A model generated the notes under the pieces. That model was not told the DNA's origin. It was given only the letters and a program-made list of their open reading frames with translations, and did no database searches. A stretch of 64,000 nucleotides of DNA, taken from assembly GCA_027946365.1 (NCBI GenBank), contig JAPEUQ010000021.1, positions 124,001-188,000 on the forward strand, given 5' to 3'. Numbering within the stretch: position 1 is the first letter of the stretch; each line of letters starts with the position of its first letter. This stretch comes from Kalmusia sp. IMI 367209. Taxonomy: Eukaryota; Ascomycota; Dothideomycetes; Pleosporales; Didymosphaeriaceae. A program made the translations under genes and the position numbers. Positions 11,111 through 23,200 of the stretch are shown piece by piece.

Positions 11111-12137
11111 TTATATTTTCGCTTTCTCGGCCGGGGGGAGCAACTCGACATCTCTCCATGGCAACCCTAGAAATTGCCACATGTAGTGGAACCTGAACTT
11201 GCGGTTAGCTCTACTTCTTGGCACCTTCGTTTCATAGTTCCCATGCGTCTCATTTGACACCGGGCACTGTACTAGAAATGCGGTCCTCCACAAAAGGAAA
11301 ACTTACCTGTCACTTCCAAAGAATGGTTCTTCTTCTCCTTTCGAGTTTCTCACCAAGAACCATGGGCACCCGAACGCGCCTTGCTCTAGCGCTGTCTTGG
11401 TATTTGCGTTCAGCGCTTGTTTGTACTCGGGCTTGGTGGCTTTCTCAAGGATATCTCGAATCTGTTTCTCCTCGAAGCGCTTCGAGAGTACGGCGGACAG
11501 GAGTTCAGGTTTGCTCACATCCTTATTGTTCTCCCACATAGCAGAAAACATATCGAGGAAGGTTTGTACATAGAGCTCGGGGAAAGCAGCCTTTACATAC
11601 ACAAGCGCACGCTGCGGGAGTAAAGACAATATGGGAAAGAAGCTAGGCGTGCGCACATTCGGAAGACCGAAGTACGCCTTTGCTCGCGCAGAGTCGGGTG
11701 TCGAATAAGCGGCTTTGGCCGCAAGTGTCCACGGGGGCTTGTTACCTAAGGCTTCTGCTCAGCTTGACGTATCTGCGTCGTCGCTTCACGCGGTGAATTA
11801 CTCACCGCTGCCCTCCATGATGCCACCCAGGAACACGGGAACTATACTACATAGGTTAGGACATGATGCAAGTGGGGCTCTTGGGTCCCAAAGGAATGTG
11901 GAATGCGGGTAGCTGTGACAGTCGCGCGATTACAGGGGGCCCGCGGAGCTACGACGTGGGTCCGCACGTACTCTATTTCTACATTGTGCGACTCAAGGAC
12001 CAGTCTGTTTTTCTCGAGGTGAACCAGGGCGAAGTACGAGAAGGGAGACACTGGGTCGATCAGTGAGGGGGCAAGGGGGTGATGGTTGGGAATGTGTTAC
12101 CGCAGTCGATGTAAGCTGTGATCCTACCGATGGGCAT
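11111..12137 (-). CDS. Kappa-class glutathione S-transferase (DSBA-like)
   Basis: Five exons: 12137-12101, 12050-11972, 11846-11806, 11745-11307, 11192-11111. All introns (50, 125, 60, 114 bp) have GT-AG ends and correct phase; the product is 225 residues, matching the 226 typical of the family. Thioredoxin-fold start with the glutathione-site serine context DCVSPFSYFALVHL (residues 11-24), then VPVFLGGIMEGSGNKPPWTL, the inserted helical domain, and the cis-proline strand GAFGCPWFLVRN with EEEPFFGSDRFHYMWQFLG at the end. The family conjugates glutathione and acts in mitochondria or peroxisomes; the C-terminus AEKAKI is not a clear peroxisome signal. It is divergently paired with an HSDL2-like dehydrogenase. 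Confidence 0.9.
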
Positions 12138-12707
12138 TGTTGGAATTGCTGGGGAATGTGGCGTGATTGATAAGAGATGAGAAAACAGTGGATGAGGCTT
12201 ATAGGTTGTGCGATGGAGAGGTTATGAGTTATCTCCTGGCTTCCTCAAAGATATAGCATGTGACCAAGATACATGTACCGAGGTTGACGTGAAAACGTCG
12301 TACACGAAAGTCAACACGAAACAAGCTGGAAGGACAAATTGGCGTTTCTGAGGCTGCTTAGTTCTCTCGAAATCAACGTGAGATCTCACAGATGGCCGCT
12401 GAGGGGGGGTGTTATGTCGTGCAGCGTAACTCCGCTTGAGGCTTAGGCTTGGCAACCTCGGTTGGCCGCTGCCCGCACATCAGTAATCATCACAACCTCT
12501 TATGCGCCAGCATGCCTGTACTATGCATGTTCTCCACGTTGGACCGAGGCGGCTCGCAAAGACTCGCTGTATACTATATGTAGCTTCATGAGGGGCCGCC
12601 GAGCTAAGACGAGCTGTAGAGTCGCTCGGTGAAGAGCAAACACCCTATTGCATCGAGATATCACTCGGACAGCTGTATCACAAAGCGGACGATTGATCCT
12701 CATCGGT
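12138..12707. promoter_or_regulatory. Divergent promoter region, GSTK-like and HSDL2-like genes
   Basis: A 570-bp spacer between two divergent starts. No recognisable gene. Specific operator sites cannot be assigned from one genome; shared control of the two redox genes is only a possibility. Confidence 0.35.
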
Positions 12708-13687
12708 ATGGGAAAGTCAGAGAAGCAGGTTGCCCTCGTTGTAGGCGCCTCTAGAGGTATAGGCAGGCAGGTAGCAGTAGATTTGTCAAGGAACGGGTAT
12801 TCAGGTAAACACACCGTCACAATAGAGCACAGAGCCACGACTGATACAATGTAGTCGTCGTCGCAGCGAAAAGTACATCCAATGCAGCGACTGTCCATCC
12901 GTTCCCTCCCGATCCAAACTCCCAAGAGTCTACCATCAGCACTGTCGAGCGCGAGATTCGCGAAGCTGGCGGCGATGCGATCGCCATAGCTGTCGACACG
13001 CGCGACTACGCCAGCATTACGGATCTACTCGACCAGACCGTGAAACATTATGGCCGTCTCGACGTCATCGTGTACAATTCTGGTGCCATCTGGTGGGCAA
13101 GCGTGGAAAATACCCCCATGAAGCGCTTCCAACTGATGCAGCGAGTGAACATTGAGGGCTTGTACGGCACCGTGCAAGCCGCCTTACCACACTTCAAGGC
13201 GAATGGATGGAAGGGCCGCATAATCGTGGTCAGCCCGCCCATATACTCGCGCTTCTTCCGCGGCAAGACGGCGTATGCGATGGGCAAAGTGGGCATGAGT
13301 GTACTCACCAAGGGGCTAGCCATGGACTGGGTTAGGGAAGGGAAAACGGACATGGCGATTACGAGCATATGGCCCGCGGTCGCGATCCAGAGCGCTGCAA
13401 CGAAGATGGCTGAAAAAGATGGCGCATATGATCTGCGTAAACCAACGATATACTCGGACGCCATATTTGCCATGCTAAGGGCACCCGCGGATGAGGTCAA
13501 CGGGTGTCTGGAGCTCGATGAGGATTTTTTAAGGAAGAAAGGAGTGGTGGAATTTGGGAAGTATAGTGTTGTCCCAGGGGCCAGCCCACGGAGAATCATG
13601 CCGGCGGAATTACCTGACCTGAGGGTCAAGGAGCAGGACGATGAAGGTAACAGAGTGGACAGTACCAAGTTGCGGGCAAAAATGTAG
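12708..13687 (+). CDS. HSDL2-like short-chain dehydrogenase/reductase
   Basis: Two exons, 12708-12804 and 12855-13687, 50-bp intron (GTAAAC donor, TAG acceptor), 309 residues. The NAD(P) loop VVGASRGIG is at residues 11-19, the structural motif appears as VIVYNSGAIWW, and the catalytic YxxxK is intact as TAYAMGKVGMSVL. The C-terminal half resembles HSDL2: SIWPAVAIQSAA, then CLELDEDFLRKKGVVEFGKY. HSDL2-type proteins are peroxisomal or mitochondrial reductases in lipid metabolism (family knowledge). It lacks the SCP2 domain of animal HSDL2, as usual in fungi, and its end KLRAKM is not a PTS1. Confidence 0.85.
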
Positions 13688-14253
13688 GACGAGGGTGGGT
13701 TTCTTGACCGATCGGGTCGATGGCGATCACCTTCTGTGGTATCACCTACTATGGTATGTCTCCCTGGCCAAATGACACTGCACCTGTGTCTTCGTAGACC
13801 CTCAACGCTAAAAAACTTCATATTGGAAATCTTGATGTAAGTTATTCTCGTCTTCAGCGAATTCAATGATCAAATGCTCTATTTTCGTATCATCTTTCCG
13901 ATCCATTTTCTCCTTTGTTCCTCCCTCGAGTGGTCAACATCACATACCTCAACTCCGCGGCTCTCCCTTATCGCAGCATTCTCGCCCAGCAGCCTGTTCA
14001 CTCCCATTCCAACACGTCTTTCACAACACGTCAAGGTACAACCTACGTTGCGTGAGGTGTGATCTGATTATGCAACGGTCTAACCGTGATCATCTTTCAT
14101 CTACCACCTTTAGCATTCGCTCTCTTCTGTGCCATACGCTCATTCACACCCATTTATACACTCATTTAATCTGATCGCTATCGTTTCCGATTGAATTGGC
14201 TTTCGAATTTCTTTGCTTCCCCCAGTGACGAGGGGTAGCGCTTTCAGCGTATC
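13688..14253 (+). promoter_or_regulatory. Promoter and probable leader of the giant gene
   Basis: Between the dehydrogenase stop and the giant ORF start. From about 13890 to 14220 the plus strand is rich in C and T, typical of a fungal transcribed leader. Several upstream ATGs open short frames (for example 13866-14174), so uORF control is possible but unproven. Confidence 0.4.
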
Positions 14254-17200
14254 ATGATGGAGCTTGATGCGCCTATAAGCAAGAAGCGGCCAGCTTCACC
14301 AGCTTGGCCCACTTGCATCATGTACATCCTCGCCTGGCTCCTCTTCGCGGATCGCGCCTGGTCACGCCCACAGCTCCTTCCCATTCTACAACCTGCTCAA
14401 TCCACGACATGCTCCGATGCCACGGGCACTACATACGCCAACGGCACCACTATCATAGACCAGGGTCGCGTTTACCAGGTCATCTGCAATAATAACTTGC
14501 TCCAAGCAACTCTATCTACCAGTCTCACTCCCAGTCTGACAGTCTGTGTGGACGCGTGCGTTGGAAGCCCGTATTGTGTCGGCGCTACGTATGATAATCT
14601 CCTGAGGACCTGCACATTGAAGGGTGTCACGGGCGTCATCGCGAATACGGTGAATGGGCTAGGAAATACCCTGGGTGGACTCCTAGGGACGAGCAATGGC
14701 GTTATTGCATTGGTGCCGGTGGGAGTGGTGAGTAGTTTGTTGCCGAGTACGGCAATAAGGGCCGCTTCCACCTCGGTCTCTCCAGTCGCGCTACCAAGTG
14801 TAAGCGTCTCTCCTTCCAGAGCTCTCCCCGGAACATCCATCGGCGTGACAGTGTCGGTCGGAGCATCGTTATCAGCTGGAGCGGTGGTACCAATTCTCTC
14901 ATCGTTGGTCGTTCCTTTAATACCTAACTCTCCTTCGGCAATCGTGCCAAGCTCTTCTCTCAGGATTTCTACACCGACACCAGTAATATCCGTTCCTTCA
15001 GCTCCAGCGGCAAGTAGCGTGGCAAACGCTCTCGGTGGACTTCTATCTGCTCTTGCTATACCAAGTTCTTCGATTCGCATATCTACGCCTACACCACCGG
15101 TAGTCGTCCCAGTTTCTACTCCGGCGGCGCAGAATCTCCTCGGAGGCCTTCTCGGTGGACTTCTCGGTGGCGCTGCGTCTAGCATAGTAGGAGCTCCGAG
15201 CAGTTTGGTTGCAGTTCCTAGTTCGGTACCGTCACGGGGCGTTTCCTCAGTTTTGCCAGGACCGCTGATATCTACGCCTCTGGTAGCTGCGCCTCTGGTA
15301 ACTACACCTTTGGTTATATCGCCTCAGACTCCAGCGGTGAGCGGTGTGCAAAATGTCCTCGGTGGCCTACTCGGTGGCCTACTCGGAGGAGGTCCGAGCA
15401 GTGTGATCGTAGTCCCTAGTTCTGCCCCGCCGGTGGGAGTCTCGTCTGCGCTTCCAGCCGTGTCGGTATCTGCGCCCTCAGTTCCTGCTCCTGTAGTGAG
15501 TAGTGTGCAGAATCCTCTCGGTGGCCTTCTAGGTGGAATTCTTGGTGGTCCTGTGTCAAGTGTGGCCGCAGGTCCGAGCATCTTGGTCGCAGTTTCTGTC
15601 AATGTGCCAGCGCTGGGAGTCCCGTCGGTGCTTCCAATTGTGTCTGTTCCTGCACCTTCGCTTGTATCGTCCATTGTTCCTGCAGTGTCCTTTATCCCTG
15701 CAGCGAGTAGTGTGCAAAATCCAGTTGGAGGTCTACTTGGGGGACTACTTGGAGTGCTAGGAGGACCAGGGAGTGTGCCAGCTGTTTCCAGTTCTGCGGC
15801 ACCGCCAGTTATCGCGGCACCTTCGACAGTACTACCAGTCATTCCTGCAGCTAGCAGTGTGCAGAATCCAGTTGGCGGACTTCTCCCGATTCTAGGTGGG
15901 TTAGGCGGCGGAGTTCCTGTTTCAAGTCCCGTGGCACCGCTAGGTATCGCGACGTCTTCAGCAGCATCGCCTTCAGCAGCATCACCGGTTAGTCCTGCAG
16001 CTAGCAGCGCGCAGAATCCATTTGGTGGACTTCCGTCGAATCTAGGTGGCTTCTTAAGTGGACTTGCTGTGCCGACTTCGGTCGCGAGCTTGACGCCTGC
16101 TTCGTTGGCTTTGAGTGGTGTCTCGAACGTCGGGGTAGTGAGCAGTGTTCAGAATCCACTTGGTGGACTGCTTCAAGGTCTGGGAGGTATACTGCCCCAG
16201 CCGAGTCCCATCGCCGTCGTGACACCTTCCCAGGTGGTACCCATTGTCTCTTCAGTGGCGCCGGTGGGCGGAGTGCAGAATCCCCTGGGCGGCCTGCTTC
16301 CCGGTCTGAGCGTGTTGGAGAGTCTCGTAAATGTTCCCAACCCCACTCTCAATATTCCTTCCGTAGGGCTATCGTCACTACCGGGTCTTTCTATCCCAAC
16401 ACCTTCGGCAATTCTATCTCGCCCGTTATCGATACTAGGAGTGAGTGCTCTCCAGAGTCCACTTGGTGGTTCAGCCATAGGCATAGCAGGGTTAGGAAGC
16501 GTACCAGCCGTTGTTGCAAGCCCTGTTCTTGGCCTTCCTTCCCTCGGTATCTCGGCAGCTCTAGTGGTTCCATCTCCAGGAGTTCTAACGCCTTCACCTG
16601 CTGTGCCCGCTGCATCACCGACACTGGCAACGGGAGGCGTGCAAAATCCCCTTGGAGGTCTACTTGGTGGTTTAGGAGGCCTCCTAGGTCAACCGAGTCT
16701 TGCACTTGGCGTTTCTCTAGGGCTTCCGGCTGTTTCTGTTGGACTTCCAGCCGTGTCTTTAGGACTTCCAGCATTGTCAGTACCGGCATTATCAATCCAG
16801 GCAATATCAGCCCCAGCATTATCAGTTCCAACATTATCAGTTCCCGGTTTTTCGGTCCAAGGATTTTCATTAGCAACGCCATCACCTGTTGCACCTGTTG
16901 CATCGCCAACACTGGCAACGGGAGGCGTGCAAAATCCCCTTGGAGGTCTACTTGGTGGTTTAGGAGGTCTCCTAGGTCAACCGAATCTTGCACTTGGCGT
17001 TTCTCTAGGACTCCCGGCTGTTTCTGTTGGACTTCCAGCCGTGTCTTTAGGACTTCCAGCATTGTCAGTACCAGCATTATCAATCCAGGCAATATCAGCC
17101 CCAGCATTATCAGCCCCAGCATTATCAGTTCCAGCATTATCAGTTCCAGCATTATCGGCTCCAGGACTATCGGCCCCGGTATTGTCAGTCCCAGCAATAT

Positions 17201-20200
17201 CAGCCCCAGTTTTATCAGTTCCCGGTTTTTCAGTCCAAGGATTCTCGTTACCAACGCCATCACCTGCTGCACCTATTGCATCTCCAACAATAGCAACGGT
17301 AGGCATTCAAAATCCTTTAGGAGGTTTGCTTGGAGGGTTAGGAGGCCTCCTAGGTCAACCGAGTCTTGCAGTTGGCGTTTCCCTAGGGCTCCCAGCTGTT
17401 TCTCTAGGGCTCCCAGCTGTTTCTCTAGGGCTCCCAGCTGTTTCTCTAGGGCTCCCGGCTGTTTCTGTAGGACTTCCAGCCGTGTCTGTAGGACTTCCAG
17501 CTGTGTCTGTAGGTCTCCCAGCAGTGTCTGCAGGACTTGCTGCTTCTGTAGGACTTCCAGCCCTGTCTCTAGGTCTTCCGGTCCTGTCTGTACCTGCTGT
17601 CGCGAGTAACTTACAGCCCATCCTTCCTGTAGTAACACCTGCATTGAGCAATCCGTTGGCACAGCAAAGCGTCTTGGGAGGTATTCCCGTACCGCAACCG
17701 TCGGCTCTGCTACCTGCTGTATCGGCGCCAAATCCAATAAACAGTGGGATTTTTATATCCGCTCTCGACTCTGCCCTCGAAGGCATTCTAGGAATTCCGA
17801 TACCAACAGCTATTCCTTCCCTCGCTTCTCCCTCCCTGGTGGCAAATGTTCCTGCGGCTTCGGCTCCCAATGCTGGGAGTAATTCACTTCTTCCTGTATT
17901 GGGAGCAGTACTGGGTAGTCTTCTGGGGCTTCCTGGTATTCCCACAGCCTTACCTACAACCATCGCTCAACCAGGCGTAGCATCAGTACCCCTAATAACA
18001 TCATCAGCAAGTCTTCTTTCTCCTTCTCTAGAAAACCAACTTGACGCGATGTTATCCTATCTTTCATTCGATCTCGGCATCTACTTCCCGCGTGACCAGT
18101 TCTTTTCCATGTACGGCATTTCACCATCGACTGCCACTCCCATACCTGCGACCTTGGCTCCGCCTGTGACAACACCTGCAAACCAGGGACTTGTTCCTGG
18201 AGCGCTGTCTGTATTGGGCCTCGGTCCAATTGCGGCCGTGCCTTCAGGGCCTATTTTGTCAGCTCAGGTTTCGCTCTCGGCGGGCGTTGCTTTGCCATCT
18301 GTCAATAGTGTTGGTGGCGGCGTATTAGGTGGCGTCTTCTCTGCTATAGGACTTGGAGGTCCTCCCTCAGCAGTGCCGTCCTTACCTGTGGCTTCACTAG
18401 CCGTGGCTACTCCATCGCCTTTGGTTCCCTCGGTCAATATTGGTTCTCTAGTGCAATCTCCAGCTTCAGTATCAACTGCTCCAAGTGGCGCAAGCCCGGG
18501 TGCGGGTGGAGGTATACTAGGCGGCCTCTTCTCTGCTTTAGGACTTGGAGGTCTTCCTTCGGCACAACCATCCCTACCTGTTGCTTCACTACCCCCCGCG
18601 GTGCTTTCGGTGAATGCTGGATCTATATTGCAATCTTCGGCTCCAACTCCTGTGGCTCCAGGGGGGGCAACTCCTGGTGCGGGGAACCTCTTGGGAGGAT
18701 TGTTGTCGGATCTTTCCAATGTCCCGACACCGATAGTAAATCCCAACGGTGCCCCGCCTGCAACTGGCGTGAATTTACTAGAGATTAGTCTCGGTCTACC
18801 AAATGTAGCCCTTCCTACTGCGCCGTTGATTAATGTTCCTTCTCTAGGGATACCATCGATAGGTCTTCCGAGCGTGGGCCTACCGACTGTCGCTGTTCAG
18901 CTTCCTTCTCTAGGAGTTCTTTCAGTACAGGGATTAAGTGGAGGGCTCCCCGGTTTGGGCCTGCCGAGTGTAGGAATCCAGCTTCCATCTTTGGCCGTTC
19001 CATCCATAGGCCTCCCAAGCGTGGGTCTACCGAATGTGGGCTTGCCATCTATCGCAGTTCAACTTCCTTCAATGAGTCTTCCATCAATAGGTCTTCCAAG
19101 CATAGGCTTGCCAACCGTTGAGATTCAGCTTCCTTCTCTAGGAATTCAAGCAATTGAGACAGCAAGCATGGGCACCCCAAATATAGGCTTACCAGCTATC
19201 AGCCTACCGACTGTAGCTGTTCAACTTCCTTCCTTAGGGGGTCCTTCAGCAAGTTTACCTCTAGTCGGCCCTGGGCCCTCACAGCTACCCACAAGTCCTA
19301 ACAACCCTCCTAATCTCCTGGGTGGACTACTCTCAGGACTGGGTCTCGGCGGTCTTCCTACGGTAGGCCTCCTTATTCCTCAAGCACCATCTTCCATCCC
19401 GAATGTCGTCGGTGGGATCGTAGGAGGATTGCTCTCAGGACTAAATGTGCCCACTTCATTGCCTCTGGCTCTTGGGGCAGGTTCTCAAACCACGGCGCCT
19501 AGTAATGCGGCTAATATTATTGGTGGTGTATTGTCTGGCCTCGGCCTTCCTGGTGGTCTTCCTATCCCTACCAATGCGCCTGCAGTACCAAGTGCCTCTC
19601 TTCCAAATGTCATAGATCAAGTCGTAGGCGGATTGCTCTCAGGTCTACCCATCATTAGTTCTCCCCCTCCGCCATCTGTGCCAGGTCCCAGCAATGCTGC
19701 TAATGTACTTGGAGGTCTATTATCTGGCCTGGGTCTTCCTCAAGGTCCCACCATAACCAATGTTCCTGCAGCACCAAGCATTTCGATTCCAAACCTCGTC
19801 GACGAAGTTCTGGGTGGCCTATTGACCAATTTAAATCCAAGTCAACTTCTCCCGACATTAACAGGCGTTCCTAACCTGCTCCCGGGAACGTCTCTCCCGA
19901 ATGTCGGTAATGAAGTAATTGGAGGCCTGCTTTCTGCCATCAAGGCATCTGGCTCTCTGTCAGGACCTCTTCCTACCGAGGGTCTCGTGGGACCCTTCAA
20001 CGGCTTGCTCTCGGGTATAGGCTTGCCTGGTGGCATTTCTGTGCCTATCAGCGGCATTCTGGCTATTCCATCAGTACCAATAAGTGGTATTCCCTCACAA
20101 TTGAGCGGTGTGGTGCCTGGTATTCCTGGTGTTGTAGGCGATATTTTGTCTGGCGTGATACATCCTGCCCTGCCGTTGCTAACAGGCGTTCCAAACTTGC

Positions 20201-23200
20201 TACCTACGGTGTCAGTGCCGAGTGGTCTCCAGGGTGCTGTTGGTGGTCTGCTATCTGGTCTAGCAAACCCCTCTTTGTCACAACTTCCGAATCTGCTTCC
20301 TACAACGGCATTAACGAATCCTGTGGATGAAGCAGTTGAGGGTATTCTTTCTGGTTTAGCGATTCCAGGTGTCCCACCAGCTTCAAGGGCCTCCAATCCC
20401 GTGGAAGGTGTTTTGGGTGGTCTCCTGTCTGGAATAGTTGCTCCCATCATCCCAACTGCCACGATTGGGCCCAGCGTTCCAAACCTACTCCCTGTGGCCC
20501 CAACACCGAATCTTGGAGGTGTAGTTGGAGGCCTACTCTCCGGGTTGGGCGTACCATCTGGGTTGCCGTTGATCCCTGGCTCTTTGAACCTACAACCAAC
20601 AAACTCGATTCCGAACGGCGTTGGAGAGCAAGTCGGTGGCCTGCTCTCTGCTTTGGAAATTCCAAGCTCTTTGCCTATCATTTCTCAACCAGGCATTATT
20701 GGTGGCGTACTTTCAGGCTTAGCAGGAGTCAGACCCACTATAAGCCCAGAAATACCGCAATTGCTTTCAGAGTTGGCAGCAGGTCTTCCACTACCTACAT
20801 CTGGTCCACCTAACCTTGTTGGTGGCTTGTTGTCAGGATTAGGGCCTCTTGGATCTGGTATCCTCAATCCATCTGCGGTACCTCCTAATCTAGTCGACAA
20901 CTTGCTCTCTGGGTTAGGGAACCTGCCTTCTGAGATCCCATCTCTTACCAGAGGTGTGCCTCTCCCATTGATTACACCAGTTCCGAGTATTGTGGATGAG
21001 GTGATTGGTGGCGTGCTCTCTGGCCTGGGCGGATCTTTCAACAATGCACTACCAAGTGGCGTCCCTTCAAATATTATCGAAAATCTTTTAAGTGGTTTGG
21101 CACCCAACCCAGGCCCCATTTTATCAGCACCAATGGGGTCCGGAATCGCACAGCCAATTCCCACAGGCAATATCGCACCAGGAGGCCTTCTGGGTGGTTT
21201 GATATCTGGTATTGAACTCGGTGGTCTGCCAATACCCACTGCTATACCCACAGTATCGCTTCCAATTCCAACAAATGCAAACACTCTTGGGGGACTCCTG
21301 GGTAGTTTCGATCCTGGCATCTTGCTTGGTTCGCAGTTTTCTATCCCCGCGGTTCCTTCTGGGTCTCGCAGTCCTGAAGGCCTCGGGAACCTACTTTCTG
21401 GCTTAGGTCCTTTACTCCCCACGAATATTTTGAGTAATCTACCAGCTGCTCTTCCGTCCTCAGGTCTACCAGCCATTGTAGAAGGTATCCTCTCTGATCT
21501 CGAGATTGGAGGCGGTTTGCTAACAGCCATACCTACTGGCCCGCTACCCAGTACCATCAATCCTGGTATCAACCAAAACCCTATTGGCGGACTACTCTCC
21601 GGGTTAGGACTTCCCTTAAGCTTACCACTTCCCACGGGCATACCTGCACCTCTAGGGGGCTTAAACCCATCTCTAAATGTCGGGAGTTTGCTACCTGGAC
21701 TTCTTTCCAATATCGTGGAGGGCTTCCCTACGCCTACTGCACTTGGTCCGTTACCTAGCATTACGAATCTCGGAGGCCTCGTTAGTGGGATATTATCTGG
21801 CCTACAATTGCCTCCCGGTCTCCCGCTACCGACAAATATCGCGGTGCCCCCAGTGCTTTCCATCCTTCCTGTAGATATAAGTCTGCTACCTGGACTATTG
21901 TCTAATCTACCAGGTCTTCCTATCTCAGGAGCCCCTCCACTACCTAGTGCCACGAATGCAGGCCCCATCGATGAGCTTCTGAATGGATTACTTACAAACG
22001 CAGCATTGAGCCCCCTGCCGAATCCTACGATCACGGATCTCGATGATGCCATCGGAGGCTTGTTCTCGGCCCTGGAAATTCCCACCGCACTGGCCGCTCC
22101 TAGTGTATCTGGAGTTGAACTTGGTGGCGATCTTTTCAGTGGCCTGCTCTCCAATCTTCCAGCGCCTTCGAATCTACCGCCCATTGGTCCGCTGCCCAGC
22201 TTGAATAATCTTGGGCAGATTGAGAGCATTGTCAATGGTCTAGTATCAGGACTGCCACATGTCTCTGTCCCTATTTCAGTGCCTCAGCCGAGTGTCACGC
22301 CAGGCAATATAATTGGCGATCTCCTAAGCGGGCTAGCGCCAGGTCTCCAGCAGCCATTTTCGTTCGACCCAGCGCTCAATACTCGGATTGGTGGTCTGCT
22401 TTCCGGCCTTTTGCCAGGAGTCAGCTTGCCAACCGTACTACCAAGCGTCACTGCACCCAATAATGTGGGAGAGCTAGTGAACAACTTACTTTCTGACCTT
22501 GGAACCCCTGTTTTGTCGCTACCACTTCCCACAAATGTTGTGGGCGACATCGTTAGCGGCTTGCTCTCTGAATTGGCAGGTACGCCAACGCTTCCCGGAA
22601 TTCCTCTTCCGAGTGTTACCCCACCGATTCCTATCGGAGGCGTGATCGGGGGTCTTCTCTCTGTAGTCCCTGGAGTCTCCGGGCTTCCACCGGTGCCGTT
22701 ACCTGCGATATCATTACCCACCGATGTCCTCGGCGGCATTGTTGGGGGTGTGCTGTCAGACCTTGGAGGACCTATCTCTCCTGGTGTATTGCCAATATCA
22801 CTCCCTTTTACAACTTTCATTACCATACCAATACCCTCACCTATACTTCCGATCGAAGTTCCTGCACCAGCCACAACAGGTGGCTCAGGGGGCGGTTTAC
22901 TAGGAGGTCTATTAAGTGCTGTCGGGCTAGGTGGTGCGGTACCAACATTAACGCCAGGCATCCCACTGGCGCCGAGCGCTGGCAATGTTCTGGGCGGCCT
23001 TCTTTCTGCACTTCCAGGCAGTGTGAATCCTGCTATACCAATATCCATTTCTCCGGGATTGGCGACTGCAGCCCCAGCAAATATCATCGGCGGCTTACTG
23101 TCTGGCTTAGGATTACCAGCAACTACCAATATTCCAGGCGTATTGAATGGTCTGCTCTCTGACCTCGGTAGAATACCAACGACTTTGGTCAGGGTTCCAT

